A stretch of 64,000 bases of DNA from Variovorax sp. DXTD-1. GTDB taxonomy: Bacteria; Pseudomonadota; Gammaproteobacteria; Burkholderiales; Burkholderiaceae_C. Below the pieces are notes generated by a model. The model saw nothing but the letters and a program-made list of their open reading frames with translations. It did not search any database and had not been told where the DNA came from. Positions 7,349 to 17,826 of the stretch are shown in pieces. The position numbers and the translations under genes were made by a program. The stretch is from positions 1 through 64,000 of the forward strand of contig NZ_RWKH01000004.1 of NCBI RefSeq assembly GCF_003984625.1, given 5' to 3'. Within the stretch, counting starts at the first letter, position 1. Each line of letters opens with the position of its first letter.

Positions 7349-9997
7349 GTGAAAACCATCAAGCCCCTGCGCCTGAGCGTCCTGACTCGACCCTTCCTGC
7401 GCGCGCAAAGCCAGCGTCTCGCACTCACCGTGATCGGCATGCACACCCTCGGCGAAGGGGGCGTGCTGCTGCCGGAGACGGAGCTCTGGAAGACCGTCTC
7501 TGCCGAACTGGGAAACCAGTCCGCAATCGATCTCGGCATTCCCAAGCTGCGGCCCGAATTCCTGGTGAGCGGCCAGGCCTACACCTGCCACCAGCAGGAC
7601 AAGACGCGCTGCGCGGTCGACCTGCGCGTCGGCACCTTGCGGCGCCAGTTCCTCGTTTCGGGCGACCGCTACTGGCTGGATGGCCGCGCCACCGAGCCGC
7701 AGTCTTTCGACACCATGCGCCTGGACTGGCGACACGCGTTCGGTGGCCCCGGCTTTGCCGCCAACCCCGCGGGCATCGGGTACGCACCCGAGATGGTCAA
7801 TGGCCTGCTGGTGCAGCGGCTTCCCAACGTCGAACGCCCGGGCGACGGCGTGGACCGCCCCGACCGCAGGCCGGCCCCGGCCTGCCCGGCTGCGATGGAC
7901 GTCGATCTGCCCGAACGCCTGAAGCTGCTGGGAACGGACTACGGCGACCAGTGGCGCGAGACGCTTTACCCCGGCTTTGCGCGCGACATGGACTGGCAGT
8001 TCTTCAACGCCGCGGCTCCGGAACAACGCTGGAACGACGAACTGTCCATTCCCGCAGCCGCGCCCTACGAGATCTGGAACATGCACCCGGAGCATGCGGT
8101 GCTGCGCGGACGGCTTCCGGACTTGCGCGCACGCGGCTTCGTGGCGAGAAAGTCTGCGCGGCCCCTTGCGCTGGAAGAGGTGCCGCTGCGGCTGACCACC
8201 GCGTGGTTCTTCCCGCACATGGCGCAGGTCATGCTGATCTTTCACGGCGAGACGCTCATCGCCGAGGACGATGCCGCGGATATCACGCATGTCATGCCGG
8301 CGATGGAGGAGGCAGACAGCCCGCTGCGCCCCCTCTCCCACTACGAGAAGGTCTTCGAGAACCGCTGCAACCTGGAGAAAGGCGCCATCCATGCGCTGCT
8401 CGACGAGGAACTGCTGCCGGCCTCGGCCATCGGCCCCTGGTTGGACCAGATCGACGCGCGCGAATCGATCCTCGCAAGGAACATCAAGGACAAGGGCGAG
8501 CGCCTGCGCGCCGAATTGACGGCGCGCGGCCTGGAGGCCGGCCACAAGGCGCGCCATTTCCGGGAACGGCCCCTGCCGAAGCCTTTCGACAAGATGCCCA
8601 CGCTGGCCGAACTGCCCGAGTTCATCGACGAGACACGCGCCTACCAGCGCGAACAGCAACGCAAGCTGGAGGAAGCCAGGCAGGAGGTCGCGAAGGCGGC
8701 CCAAGACAACGCAACCGAATCGCGCAAGGCGGGCTTCGACAGCAGCCGGATCACCGACGAGGAAAGCCGGAACGCGCAGCTCAAGGGCCCGCCGAAATTC
8801 GAGGCCGAGACGATCGTCAAGGGCCTGGCCGGTATCGCCGCGGCCGCGGGCACTCCGGCCATGAGCGCCGCCGAGCACGCCGAGCTGCAGGCCCTCGGGC
8901 AGCGGGGGCGGCAGGACATGCTGACGCTGTACCGCATGGCGGCCCACCACCAGGCCGCTGCAGATCCGATGGCTGCCGAACAGAATGCGCAGACGCGCGA
9001 ACGCGTGCTCGCCGCCATGGCCGCGGACCGCGATCTGTCCGCCATGGATCTGACGGGCTGCGACCTGTCGGGCCTCGATCTGCGGGGCGCCCGCATGCAC
9101 CAGACCTTGCTCGAAGGCGCCCGCCTCCAGGGCACCCGCCTGGATGGCGCCGACCTGAGCCAATCGGTGCTGGTGCGCGCCGACCTGCGCCAGGCCTCGT
9201 TGACGGGCTGCAACCTGGAGCGTGCCAACCTCAGCCTCGCACGCTGCGAAAACACCAACTTCGCGCAGGCCCGCTTCGAGCGCACGCAAATGGAAAAGCT
9301 GCGCCTCGACGGCTGCTGTCTCGACGAAGCGAGATGGAGCCATCTGTTGCTGCAGGGGATCGAACTTGCGGATTGCAGCCTGCGGCGCGCCGACCTCCGC
9401 TACGTGAGCATGGCCGAACACTGCCGGCTGGCGCGCTGCGACTTCGGCGAGGCACGCCTGGAAAAGGTGCTGTTCGTGCAGGCCGAATTCGAGTCGGTGG
9501 ATTTTTCCGGCGCCACCGTCGAAGCCTGCAGCTGGGCCCACACTCCGCTGCACAAGGGCATCCGGTTCCGGCGTGCCCTGCTCAAGACCACCAGCTTCGT
9601 CGGCACCACGGATCTTCGCGAGGCCGACTTCGAGGATGCCACGCTGGTGCATTGCACCCTGCGCGAGCTGCCTCTCGATGGCGCGAACTTCAGGCGGGCT
9701 ACGCTCGATACCTGCGATTTCTCCTCCGCGTCGCTCAAGGGCGCGGACCTGCGCGCGGCGGCGGCGCCCGACAGCCTCTTCATCCGCGCCGATTTCACGC
9801 GCGCCTCCCTGCGGCTCGCCAATCTCATGAATGCCAACCTTCAGAAGGCCTGCCTGGTCGATGCCGACCTGGGCGAGGCCAACCTGTTCCGTGCCGATGT
9901 CTCCCAGGTTCTCATCAGCCCCGGCACGATCACCCTTGGCGCCCACATCGACCAGATGAAGACACTGCCGCGGCGCCCCGAGGCGGGCAGCGCGTGA
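7349..9997 (+). CDS. DUF2169 domain plus pentapeptide-repeat protein
   Basis: An 882-aa protein. Residues 1-330 are a DUF2169 domain (with the typical DWRHAFGGPGFAANPAGIGY), a family found beside vgrG and PAAR-like genes and thought to help load T6SS cargo. Residues 350-560 are charged and largely helical, with a Gln/Glu/Lys-rich coiled-coil stretch near 440-470. Residues 561-865 consist of dozens of pentapeptide repeats (A-D/N-L-x-x pattern, e.g. DLSGLDLRGARM), which fold as a four-sided right-handed beta-helix. No signal peptide or membrane segment. GTG at 7349 lies 7 bases after the previous stop; upstream codons in frame overlap the previous gene. It overlaps the next gene by GTGA. Confidence 0.88.
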   Translation: MKTIKPLRLSVLTRPFLRAQSQRLALTVIGMHTLGEGGVLLPETELWKTVSAELGNQSAIDLGIPKLRPEFLVSGQAYTCHQQDKTRCAVDLRVGTLRRQFLVSGDRYWLDGRATEPQSFDTMRLDWRHAFGGPGFAANPAGIGYAPEMVNGLLVQRLPNVERPGDGVDRPDRRPAPACPAAMDVDLPERLKLLGTDYGDQWRETLYPGFARDMDWQFFNAAAPEQRWNDELSIPAAAPYEIWNMHPEHAVLRGRLPDLRARGFVARKSARPLALEEVPLRLTTAWFFPHMAQVMLIFHGETLIAEDDAADITHVMPAMEEADSPLRPLSHYEKVFENRCNLEKGAIHALLDEELLPASAIGPWLDQIDARESILARNIKDKGERLRAELTARGLEAGHKARHFRERPLPKPFDKMPTLAELPEFIDETRAYQREQQRKLEEARQEVAKAAQDNATESRKAGFDSSRITDEESRNAQLKGPPKFEAETIVKGLAGIAAAAGTPAMSAAEHAELQALGQRGRQDMLTLYRMAAHHQAAADPMAAEQNAQTRERVLAAMAADRDLSAMDLTGCDLSGLDLRGARMHQTLLEGARLQGTRLDGADLSQSVLVRADLRQASLTGCNLERANLSLARCENTNFAQARFERTQMEKLRLDGCCLDEARWSHLLLQGIELADCSLRRADLRYVSMAEHCRLARCDFGEARLEKVLFVQAEFESVDFSGATVEACSWAHTPLHKGIRFRRALLKTTSFVGTTDLREADFEDATLVHCTLRELPLDGANFRRATLDTCDFSSASLKGADLRAAAAPDSLFIRADFTRASLRLANLMNANLQKACLVDADLGEANLFRADVSQVLISPGTITLGAHIDQMKTLPRRPEAGSA

Positions 9998-11106
9998 ACG
10001 CCGAGACGCTGGCAGCCCAGGTCCGCAACGGCGAGCCGATCCGCGAGAAGGATTTCAGCAACATGGACCTGAGAGGCATCGACCTGCGCGGCGGCGTGTT
10101 CAGCGGCTGCAGCTTCCGGGGCGTTCAGGCCGATGCCGCGCGCCTGGGCGAATCCCTCTTCGAGAAATGCCGCTTCGGCCAGGCGCAGTTGCCGGCGGCG
10201 GAGCTGACGCGCGCCGCCTTCCACGAGTGCAGCCTGCAGGATGCGGTGCTGGATGCGGCCTCCATGCCGCATTCGGTGTTCAGCGGCTGCAAGCTGTGGG
10301 GCATTCGGCTGGAAGAAGCCTTCATGGACCAGGCGAACTTCCATCAAAGCGAGCTGCGCAACGCCTGCCTGGACCGTGCCAGCCTCGACAAAGCCGTGTT
10401 CTCCGAGTGCGACTTGACGGGCGCGTCCTTCAATGGGGTGGCCTTCTCGTCAACCATCTTCTTTCGCGCAGCGCTGACGGGCACGCGCTACGCCGGAGCC
10501 AGCTTCACGAACGCGATTTTCAGCGAGGCGGATCTTGCGGGGCAAGACTTCTCCGGGCAGCAGTTCCACCTCTGCCAGTTCATCGACGCGGTGCTGGCGG
10601 CGTGCCGATTCCGCGATGCGCGCCTCACGCAGTGCAACTTCAAGGGGGCCGACCTGCGCAATGCGGTGCTGGCAGGGGCGCAGGCCATGCAGTGCCTGTT
10701 TCCCGAGGCGGACCTGCGCGGCGTCGATGCGCGGGGCGGCCACTTCCAGCAGAGCATCTGGGTCGACGCCCATCTCGACGGCGCAGACTTCTCGCAGGCG
10801 CAGCTCGAGCAAGGCGTCTTCCATCGCGCGCACTGCGGGCAGACCGCATTCGCCGGCAGCCGCTTGGACTACGCCGATTTTTCCTACGCCTCGCTGGTCC
10901 AGGCCGACTTCCGCGATGCCGCTTTCCTGCGCACCGTGTTTCATCGCGCCGACCTGGACGGCGCCAGGTTCAGTACCCGCCTGGGTACGCTGGAGCGGGA
11001 CCCTGCGCTGCACGAAGCCGAGAAGGTGGCGCTGCAGCAACCCGAGCGCCCATCCCGCCGGGACCGCGACATCCATGGCCGCCGCCCCAAGAAAGAAAGC
11101 CCATGA
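9994..11106 (+). CDS. Pentapeptide-repeat protein of the vgrG module
   Basis: A 370-aa protein that is almost entirely pentapeptide repeats from about residue 20 to 330, with many units of the form F/L-x-x-C-x-F. It is unusually rich in Cys at the repeat corner (GCSF, KCRF, ECSL, QCNF). The final 35 residues are basic and Pro/Arg-rich. It begins at GTG inside the stop of the DUF2169 gene and ends inside the ATGA of the DUF3540 gene, showing tight translational coupling on both sides. Pentapeptide proteins can mimic DNA (gyrase-binding Qnr/MfpA type) or act as rigid scaffolds; which applies here is not known. Confidence 0.87.
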   Translation: MNAETLAAQVRNGEPIREKDFSNMDLRGIDLRGGVFSGCSFRGVQADAARLGESLFEKCRFGQAQLPAAELTRAAFHECSLQDAVLDAASMPHSVFSGCKLWGIRLEEAFMDQANFHQSELRNACLDRASLDKAVFSECDLTGASFNGVAFSSTIFFRAALTGTRYAGASFTNAIFSEADLAGQDFSGQQFHLCQFIDAVLAACRFRDARLTQCNFKGADLRNAVLAGAQAMQCLFPEADLRGVDARGGHFQQSIWVDAHLDGADFSQAQLEQGVFHRAHCGQTAFAGSRLDYADFSYASLVQADFRDAAFLRTVFHRADLDGARFSTRLGTLERDPALHEAEKVALQQPERPSRRDRDIHGRRPKKESP

Positions 11107-11861
11107 CCTCCACCCGGAACACCACCCGGAACACCACCCGGACCACCGCCGGCGACACGATTGCCACTGCACGCCATGCAACGCAAGGCGTGCTGGATCC
11201 GCTGATGCAGCGCCCTTCGCATGCGGCCCGCGCGGACTCCGGCACCCGAACCGCCACGGTGATCGCCAGCGATGGCGATGCCTGGTTCGAGGTCGACTTC
11301 GACGACGGCCAGGGGTCGCTGCGCTGCCGGCGCGTCGCCAGCTGCCTGCTGCTGCCCGCGCCGGGGGATACGGTGCTGATCACCTCGACCCGCCAGGGCG
11401 ACAGCTTCGTCATCGCGGTGGTCGTCCAGGCCGACCCGCGGCAGGCGACGCTGGCCGTGGACGGCGACCTGACGCTGGTGTCGCGCTCGGGTGGCATCCG
11501 CGCGCACAGCGCCGGCCCGATGGCGCTGGAGTCGGACACCTCGATCGCCATGCAGTCGCCCGAGTGGCGCACACAGGCCCGGCGGGCCCATTGCGAGATC
11601 GGGGAGATGGACTACCAGGGCGCGCGCATCCGCTTCAGCGTGCTGGTGTCGCGCTTCGTCGGGCGCACCTGCGAGGTGGTGCTGGATCGCCTCAACCTGC
11701 TCACCCGCTCGAGCTTCCGCCTGACCGAGGAGATGGAACAGGTGCGTGCCGGCCAGATCGACATTCAGGCCGAGCAGACCTTGCGCCTGCATTCGAAGAA
11801 CACGCTGCTGACCAGCAAGGGGCTGGTCAAGGTCGATGCCGAGCAGATCCACATGGGTTGA
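11103..11861 (+). CDS. DUF3540 domain protein of the vgrG module
   Basis: A 252-aa protein of the DUF3540 family, commonly encoded between DUF2169/pentapeptide genes and a DUF4150 gene in T6SS islands. Residues 2-15 carry a Thr/Asn/Arg repeat (NTTR) encoded by a 12-bp tandem DNA repeat. Residues 45-120 form a small beta domain. Residues 120-250 show regular beta-strand repeats (VDGDLTLVSRSGGIRAHS, IDIQAEQTLRLHSKN) like the needle of VgrG, so it may form or cap part of the spike. Starts at ATG 11103 overlapping the previous stop. Biochemical role is not established by the sequence. Confidence 0.85.
   Translation: MTSTRNTTRNTTRTTAGDTIATARHATQGVLDPLMQRPSHAARADSGTRTATVIASDGDAWFEVDFDDGQGSLRCRRVASCLLLPAPGDTVLITSTRQGDSFVIAVVVQADPRQATLAVDGDLTLVSRSGGIRAHSAGPMALESDTSIAMQSPEWRTQARRAHCEIGEMDYQGARIRFSVLVSRFVGRTCEVVLDRLNLLTRSSFRLTEEMEQVRAGQIDIQAEQTLRLHSKNTLLTSKGLVKVDAEQIHMG
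11111..11146 (+). repeat. 12-bp tandem repeat, three units
   Basis: Units CACCCGGAACAC, CACCCGGAACAC and CACCCGGACCAC follow directly after the DUF3540 start codon. Loss or gain of a unit would keep the reading frame and change the number of NTTR peptides. Confidence 0.85.
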
Positions 11862-11878
11862 TTGAAGGAGCCTTACGC

Positions 11879-12265
11879 ATGTTTGCCAACGCACAGATGA
11901 TGGGAATGGACCTCGCATTTCCAGATGTCTGCAAGACGCCGCCGGCGCTGCCCATCCCTTACCCGAACTTCGCGCTCGGGCCTACGGCCATTCCCAATGC
12001 CTGGAACATCCTGTACGGCGGCACGCCGGCCCACAACCTGGCCACCACCACGCCCATCACCAACGGCGACAACGCGGGCGTGCTGATGGGCGTGGTGTCG
12101 CAGACCGTGATGGGGCCTTCGCGCCACATCACGGGTGCGTTCACCGTGCTGCTCAAGGGCACGCCCTGCACGCGCATGACCAGCCTGTCGGTGCAGAACC
12201 GCTGCAACATCGTGGGCATGCGGATCGTGCCGAGCCAGTTCAAGGTGCTGGTGCTGGCGGCCTGA
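11879..12265 (+). CDS. DUF4150 / PAAR-like T6SS tip protein
   Basis: A 128-aa protein matching the DUF4150 PAAR-like family. It has a Pro-rich N-terminal half (CKTPPALPIPYPNFALGPTA), a central NGDNAGVLMGVVSQTVMGPSRH, and the closing KGTPCTRMTSLSVQNRCN. PAAR-like proteins cap the VgrG spike and often carry C-terminal toxins. This one ends right after the domain, so it carries none. AAGGAG lies 8-13 bases before ATG 11879. It is the last gene of the module; the next gene is convergent and begins only 6 bases beyond its stop. Confidence 0.9.
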   Translation: MFANAQMMGMDLAFPDVCKTPPALPIPYPNFALGPTAIPNAWNILYGGTPAHNLATTTPITNGDNAGVLMGVVSQTVMGPSRHITGAFTVLLKGTPCTRMTSLSVQNRCNIVGMRIVPSQFKVLVLAA

Positions 12266-12271
12266 GGCTTT

Positions 12272-13255
12272 TTATTCCGCCTTCACGCCCGCGGTGCGAA
12301 TCACTTTCGCCCACTTGGCGGTCTCGGCGGTGATGAAAGCATCGAACTCCTCCGGCGTGCTGCCCGCCGGAATGGTGCCCATGGCGTCGAGCTTGGCGCG
12401 CGTCTCGTCGCTCTTGATGACGCGCGCCACCTCTTCCGACATGCGCTTGATGATGTCGCGCGGCGTGCCGGCCGGCGCCAGCATGCCGGCCCAGGTGCTG
12501 CCGGTGAAGCCGGCAAAGCCTTGTTCGATGAAGGTGGGCACATCGGGCGCGGCGGCCAGGCGCTTGTCTCCGGCCACGCCGATGAGCCGCACCTTCCCCG
12601 CCTTGGCCTGGTTGATAAGGCCCGTGGGCGCATCGAAGAACAGCTGGATCTGGCCGCCCATCAAATCCGTGAGCGCGGGCACCGCACCGCGGTATGGGAT
12701 GTGGATCATGTAGGTCTGCGTGAGCGACTTCCACAGCTCGGTAGTCAGGTGCGCGGCCGATCCGTTGCCCGAAGAACCGAAGCTCACCTTGCCCGGGTTG
12801 GCACGCGCGTAGTCGATGAGTTCGCGCGCGGTCTTGAACGGCGCATCGACGTTGACCGCCGCCAGCAGCGGCGACACGCCCATCAACGAAACGCCGCTCA
12901 AGTCCTTTTTCGGGTCGTACGGCAGCTTGGGGTACAGCGTAGTGTTGGCCGCGTAGGCCGCAATGACAACGCCGAAGGTGGTGCCGTCGGGCGCGGCCTT
13001 GGCAATGGCATCGACGCCAATCAGGCTGTTGGCACCGGGCTTGTTGTCGACGAGCACCGGCTGGCCGAGCCGCAACTGCAGGCCCACCTGCACCAGCCGT
13101 GCCATCTGGTCGGTAAAGCCGCCCGGCGTGTACGGCACGATGATGCGGATCGGTTTGTTGGGCCAGGCGCCTTGGGCCAGCGTCGGCATCGGGATGGTTG
13201 CCGCTGCTGCGGCGGCAAGGGTGAATCGGCGGCGTGAAATCGGAGCCTGCTGCAT
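12272..13255 (-). CDS. Bug/TctC-family periplasmic binding protein
   Basis: A 327-aa solute-binding protein of the tripartite tricarboxylate transporter class, which binds carboxylic acids in the periplasm. The leader contains SRRRFTLAAAAAA, a twin-arginine-type signal, with cleavage probably after TLAQG. The mature part has WPNKPIRIIVPYTPGGFTDQ and a downstream MGGQIQLFFDAPTGLI, both typical. An in-frame ATG at 13291 exists, but 13255 places the RR motif at the normal distance and has a purine-rich site upstream. There are no TctA/TctB membrane partners nearby, as is usual for the many orphan Bug proteins of this group. Ligand unknown. Confidence 0.88.
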   Translation of the reverse strand: MQQAPISRRRFTLAAAAAATIPMPTLAQGAWPNKPIRIIVPYTPGGFTDQMARLVQVGLQLRLGQPVLVDNKPGANSLIGVDAIAKAAPDGTTFGVVIAAYAANTTLYPKLPYDPKKDLSGVSLMGVSPLLAAVNVDAPFKTARELIDYARANPGKVSFGSSGNGSAAHLTTELWKSLTQTYMIHIPYRGAVPALTDLMGGQIQLFFDAPTGLINQAKAGKVRLIGVAGDKRLAAAPDVPTFIEQGFAGFTGSTWAGMLAPAGTPRDIIKRMSEEVARVIKSDETRAKLDAMGTIPAGSTPEEFDAFITAETAKWAKVIRTAGVKAE

Positions 13256-13344
13256 GGGGGCGGCTTTCTCTGAAAAGAGTGAACGGCCCATTCTCGAAGG
13301 CGCTGCGCGCCCACAGCCTCAGGGTTTGCCCCGGCGATACGTTT

Positions 13345-14418
13345 TCAGAGCGGCAGCAGGTCCTGCGTGCGGCCGGTTGAAAGCCACGCCTCGAACTCAT
13401 CCGACAGCCGCTGGGCCTCGCGCGTGGCCCTGCTCCAGGCGCCGATACGCGCCTGCGCGTCGTTCGCAAAACGGATGAAATCCTTGCGGTCGGGCAGCTT
13501 GCCGTTGGGGAGCGACCGCACCCAGTCGGCGTCCGGCGCAAGCACCACCATGCGGTCGAGGAAGCCCGTGGACTTGTGCCGCCAGCGCAGGCCCTTGTCG
13601 AGCCAGCCCGGCACCACGGCCTGCTGGAAATGCGGGTACAGCACGATGCCTTCGTCGGCCGGCTGGTAGTCCAGGTGCAGGTGATAGTCGGTGATGCCGC
13701 CGTCCCAATAGGCGCCGCGCGGCGCGCCCGGAATGTCGTGCACGGCGGCAAGCAGGAACGGAATCGAGCACGATGCCTGCAGCACCATGTTGAAGTTCTC
13801 TTCGCTGAGCGCGTGCTGCCGCGTTCGAAAGTCGTTGGTGCCGAAAGGCAGGGCCGCGCCGGGCGTGGAAAACACGCAGCGCTCCAGCCATGCGCCCAGG
13901 CTCTTGCGGTGCAGGCTGTTTGTGGCAAAGGCGCCCAGGTAGCCGAAAGGCGTGCGCGCCCTGCCCTCGCGCCCGAGGATGTGGCGGCCGCGAGAGGTCA
14001 CCACATGGAGCTTGTAGCGCGAGTGGTTGAGCACCTCGCCGATGCGCCCGCCGTAGAAGTCGTGCAGGCTCTCGGCAAAGCGCGCGCTCAGCTGGTCGGG
14101 GCGGAGGCGCTTCTGTCCCGGCGGCACTTCGAACTGCTGGCGCACGTAGTCGTGCTCAAAGCGCTCGAAGGCCTTCTGCGGATCGGACAGGCAGGCCGTC
14201 GAAAGCCGCCATGCCCCAATCGATGCGCCCACCAGGTGCACCTGCTGGCTCGATTGCGTAAGCCAGCGCCCGAAGATGAAGCGGTCGAGCGGGCCGAGGA
14301 TCAGCCCCTTGGGGCCGCCCGCGGCGCCGGGAATGGTGCGCACGTCCTGCGGGCGCAGGCCGTTCGCCTCGATGTGCTTGCGGGCCGCGGGGCCGGCATA
14401 GATGCGCAGTGCCTTCAT
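13345..14418 (-). CDS. Patatin-like phospholipase
   Basis: A 357-aa protein with patatin layout: an oxyanion Gly-rich turn (PGAAGGPKG, near residue 33), the serine elbow GASIGAW (near residue 65) and the DGGITDYH motif (near 235), giving a Ser-Asp catalytic dyad. It probably hydrolyses phospholipid or acyl esters and lacks a signal peptide. ATG 14418 (MKALRIYAGP) or an ATG two codons upstream (14424) are both possible; longer readings run into tex. It follows tex by 40 bases on the same strand and may be read through from it. A role in membrane remodelling is inferred from the family only. Confidence 0.85.
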   Translation of the reverse strand: MKALRIYAGPAARKHIEANGLRPQDVRTIPGAAGGPKGLILGPLDRFIFGRWLTQSSQQVHLVGASIGAWRLSTACLSDPQKAFERFEHDYVRQQFEVPPGQKRLRPDQLSARFAESLHDFYGGRIGEVLNHSRYKLHVVTSRGRHILGREGRARTPFGYLGAFATNSLHRKSLGAWLERCVFSTPGAALPFGTNDFRTRQHALSEENFNMVLQASCSIPFLLAAVHDIPGAPRGAYWDGGITDYHLHLDYQPADEGIVLYPHFQQAVVPGWLDKGLRWRHKSTGFLDRMVVLAPDADWVRSLPNGKLPDRKDFIRFANDAQARIGAWSRATREAQRLSDEFEAWLSTGRTQDLLPL

Positions 14419-14458
14419 CGTCATGCCGGCGGCATCAGCAAGAACCGTGCGGCACGGT

Positions 14459-16834
<2,376 letters not shown>

Positions 16835-16955
16835 GTCGGAGAGGATCCCTGGAACTGGCGACGCCGCTCGGACGCCTTGCGAATAAAGCCGGGAAGTTTG
16901 CCATAGGGTGCGCGCCGTTCCTTGGACACCTGGCACCTTGCGACAACGCCTGCCC

Positions 16956-17012
16956 TAGTGGAAAACCACTATGGGTTGAATTGGTATGCCATGCAAAATG
17001 TGGTCGAACCAC
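16956..17012. promoter_or_regulatory. UxuR/ExuR-like operator cluster
   Basis: Three TGG/CCA palindromes lie between tex and the GntR gene. TAGTGGAAAACCACTA (16956-16971) is perfect. AATTGGTATGCCATG (16979-16993) closely matches the E. coli UxuR/ExuR operator core (TTGGTATACCAA). GTGGTCGAACCAC (17000-17012) has 5-bp perfect arms. Together they suggest autoregulation and control of the operon that follows. Confidence 0.6.
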
Positions 17013-17022
17013 TTTGACCATC

Positions 17023-17760
17023 ATGGCACTCAAGCTCATTCACCCTTCTTCCACGACGATGTCGAAAATCGGCCGACCTCCGATGGAAAAGCCGTATCAG
17101 CGACTGGCCGCCAATATCCATGAATTGGTCAAACAGGGTGAAATTCTGGTTGGCCAGAGGCTGCCATCCGAAAGAGCACTGGCGGAGCGCTTCGACGTCA
17201 GCCGCACTTCGGTGCGCGAGGCCATCATTGCGCTGGAGCTTCAGGGCGTGGTTGAGGTGCGCGGCGGCTCCGGCATTTACATCTGCCAGGCGCAGGACGC
17301 GCTGACGCGGCTGCCCATGGCCCAGGAGACCGGCGCAGGCCCCTTCGAGTTGCTGCGCGCGCGCTGCCTGATCGAGTCCGAAATCGCATCGCTTGCGGCC
17401 ACCACGCGCAAGGACGCCGACCTGGACAAAATGTTCGGCGCGCTCGCCACCATGCGCGAGCAGATGCACGACAAGGAAGCCAACGAGGCGGCCGACCGCA
17501 TGTACCACCTGCACGTTGCCGAATCCACCGGCAACAGCGTGCTGCTGCAGACGGTGACGAATCTCTGGGATCAAGCCAAGGGCCCGATCTGGACCCAGAT
17601 CGAGCAGCACTTTCATTCGCCCGATCTGCGCCTGAAGTCGCAGAACGACCATCAGCGCATCTTCGCGGCGATCGTCACGGGCGACGCCGATGCCGCACGG
17701 CTGGCCATGCGGGCGCACCTGGAACGCGTCATCGGCGAATTCGCACAGAGCTGGCGCTAG
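17023..17760 (+). CDS. GntR/FadR-family regulator, UxuR/ExuR-like
   Basis: A 245-aa DNA-binding repressor. The winged helix occupies about residues 20-90; its recognition helix is in LAERFDVSRTSVREAI and its wing in GVVEVRGGSGIYI, nearly the same wording as in E. coli UxuR and ExuR. Residues 105-240 form the all-helical FCD ligand domain (conserved Asp/His pattern, DRMYHLHVAESTGNSVL). The start is uncertain: ATG at 17023, 17059 (MSKIGRPP) and 17083 are all in frame and none has a clear ribosome site. UxuR/ExuR relatives respond to fructuronate, galacturonate or their breakdown products, which fits the sugar-acid genes directly downstream (66-bp gap). Probably represses those genes and itself. 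Confidence 0.87.
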   Translation: MALKLIHPSSTTMSKIGRPPMEKPYQRLAANIHELVKQGEILVGQRLPSERALAERFDVSRTSVREAIIALELQGVVEVRGGSGIYICQAQDALTRLPMAQETGAGPFELLRARCLIESEIASLAATTRKDADLDKMFGALATMREQMHDKEANEAADRMYHLHVAESTGNSVLLQTVTNLWDQAKGPIWTQIEQHFHSPDLRLKSQNDHQRIFAAIVTGDADAARLAMRAHLERVIGEFAQSWR

Positions 17761-17826
17761 GCGCCCTGCCCCGCGCGCGGTGGTCCCGGCGCGCTTCACC
17801 CTTTCAAAAAAACGGAGACACCAACC

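Noticed and set aside
4537-7545. A minus-strand open frame of about 1000 codons opposite vgrG
   Set aside because: Composition is rich in His, Arg, Gly and Val with no family motif, and the plus strand encodes a clear VgrG. It is a GC-rich antisense shadow.
7205-9946. A minus-strand frame of about 900 codons opposite the DUF2169/pentapeptide gene
   Set aside because: It shows regular low-complexity sequence that merely mirrors the pentapeptide repeat codons of the plus strand.
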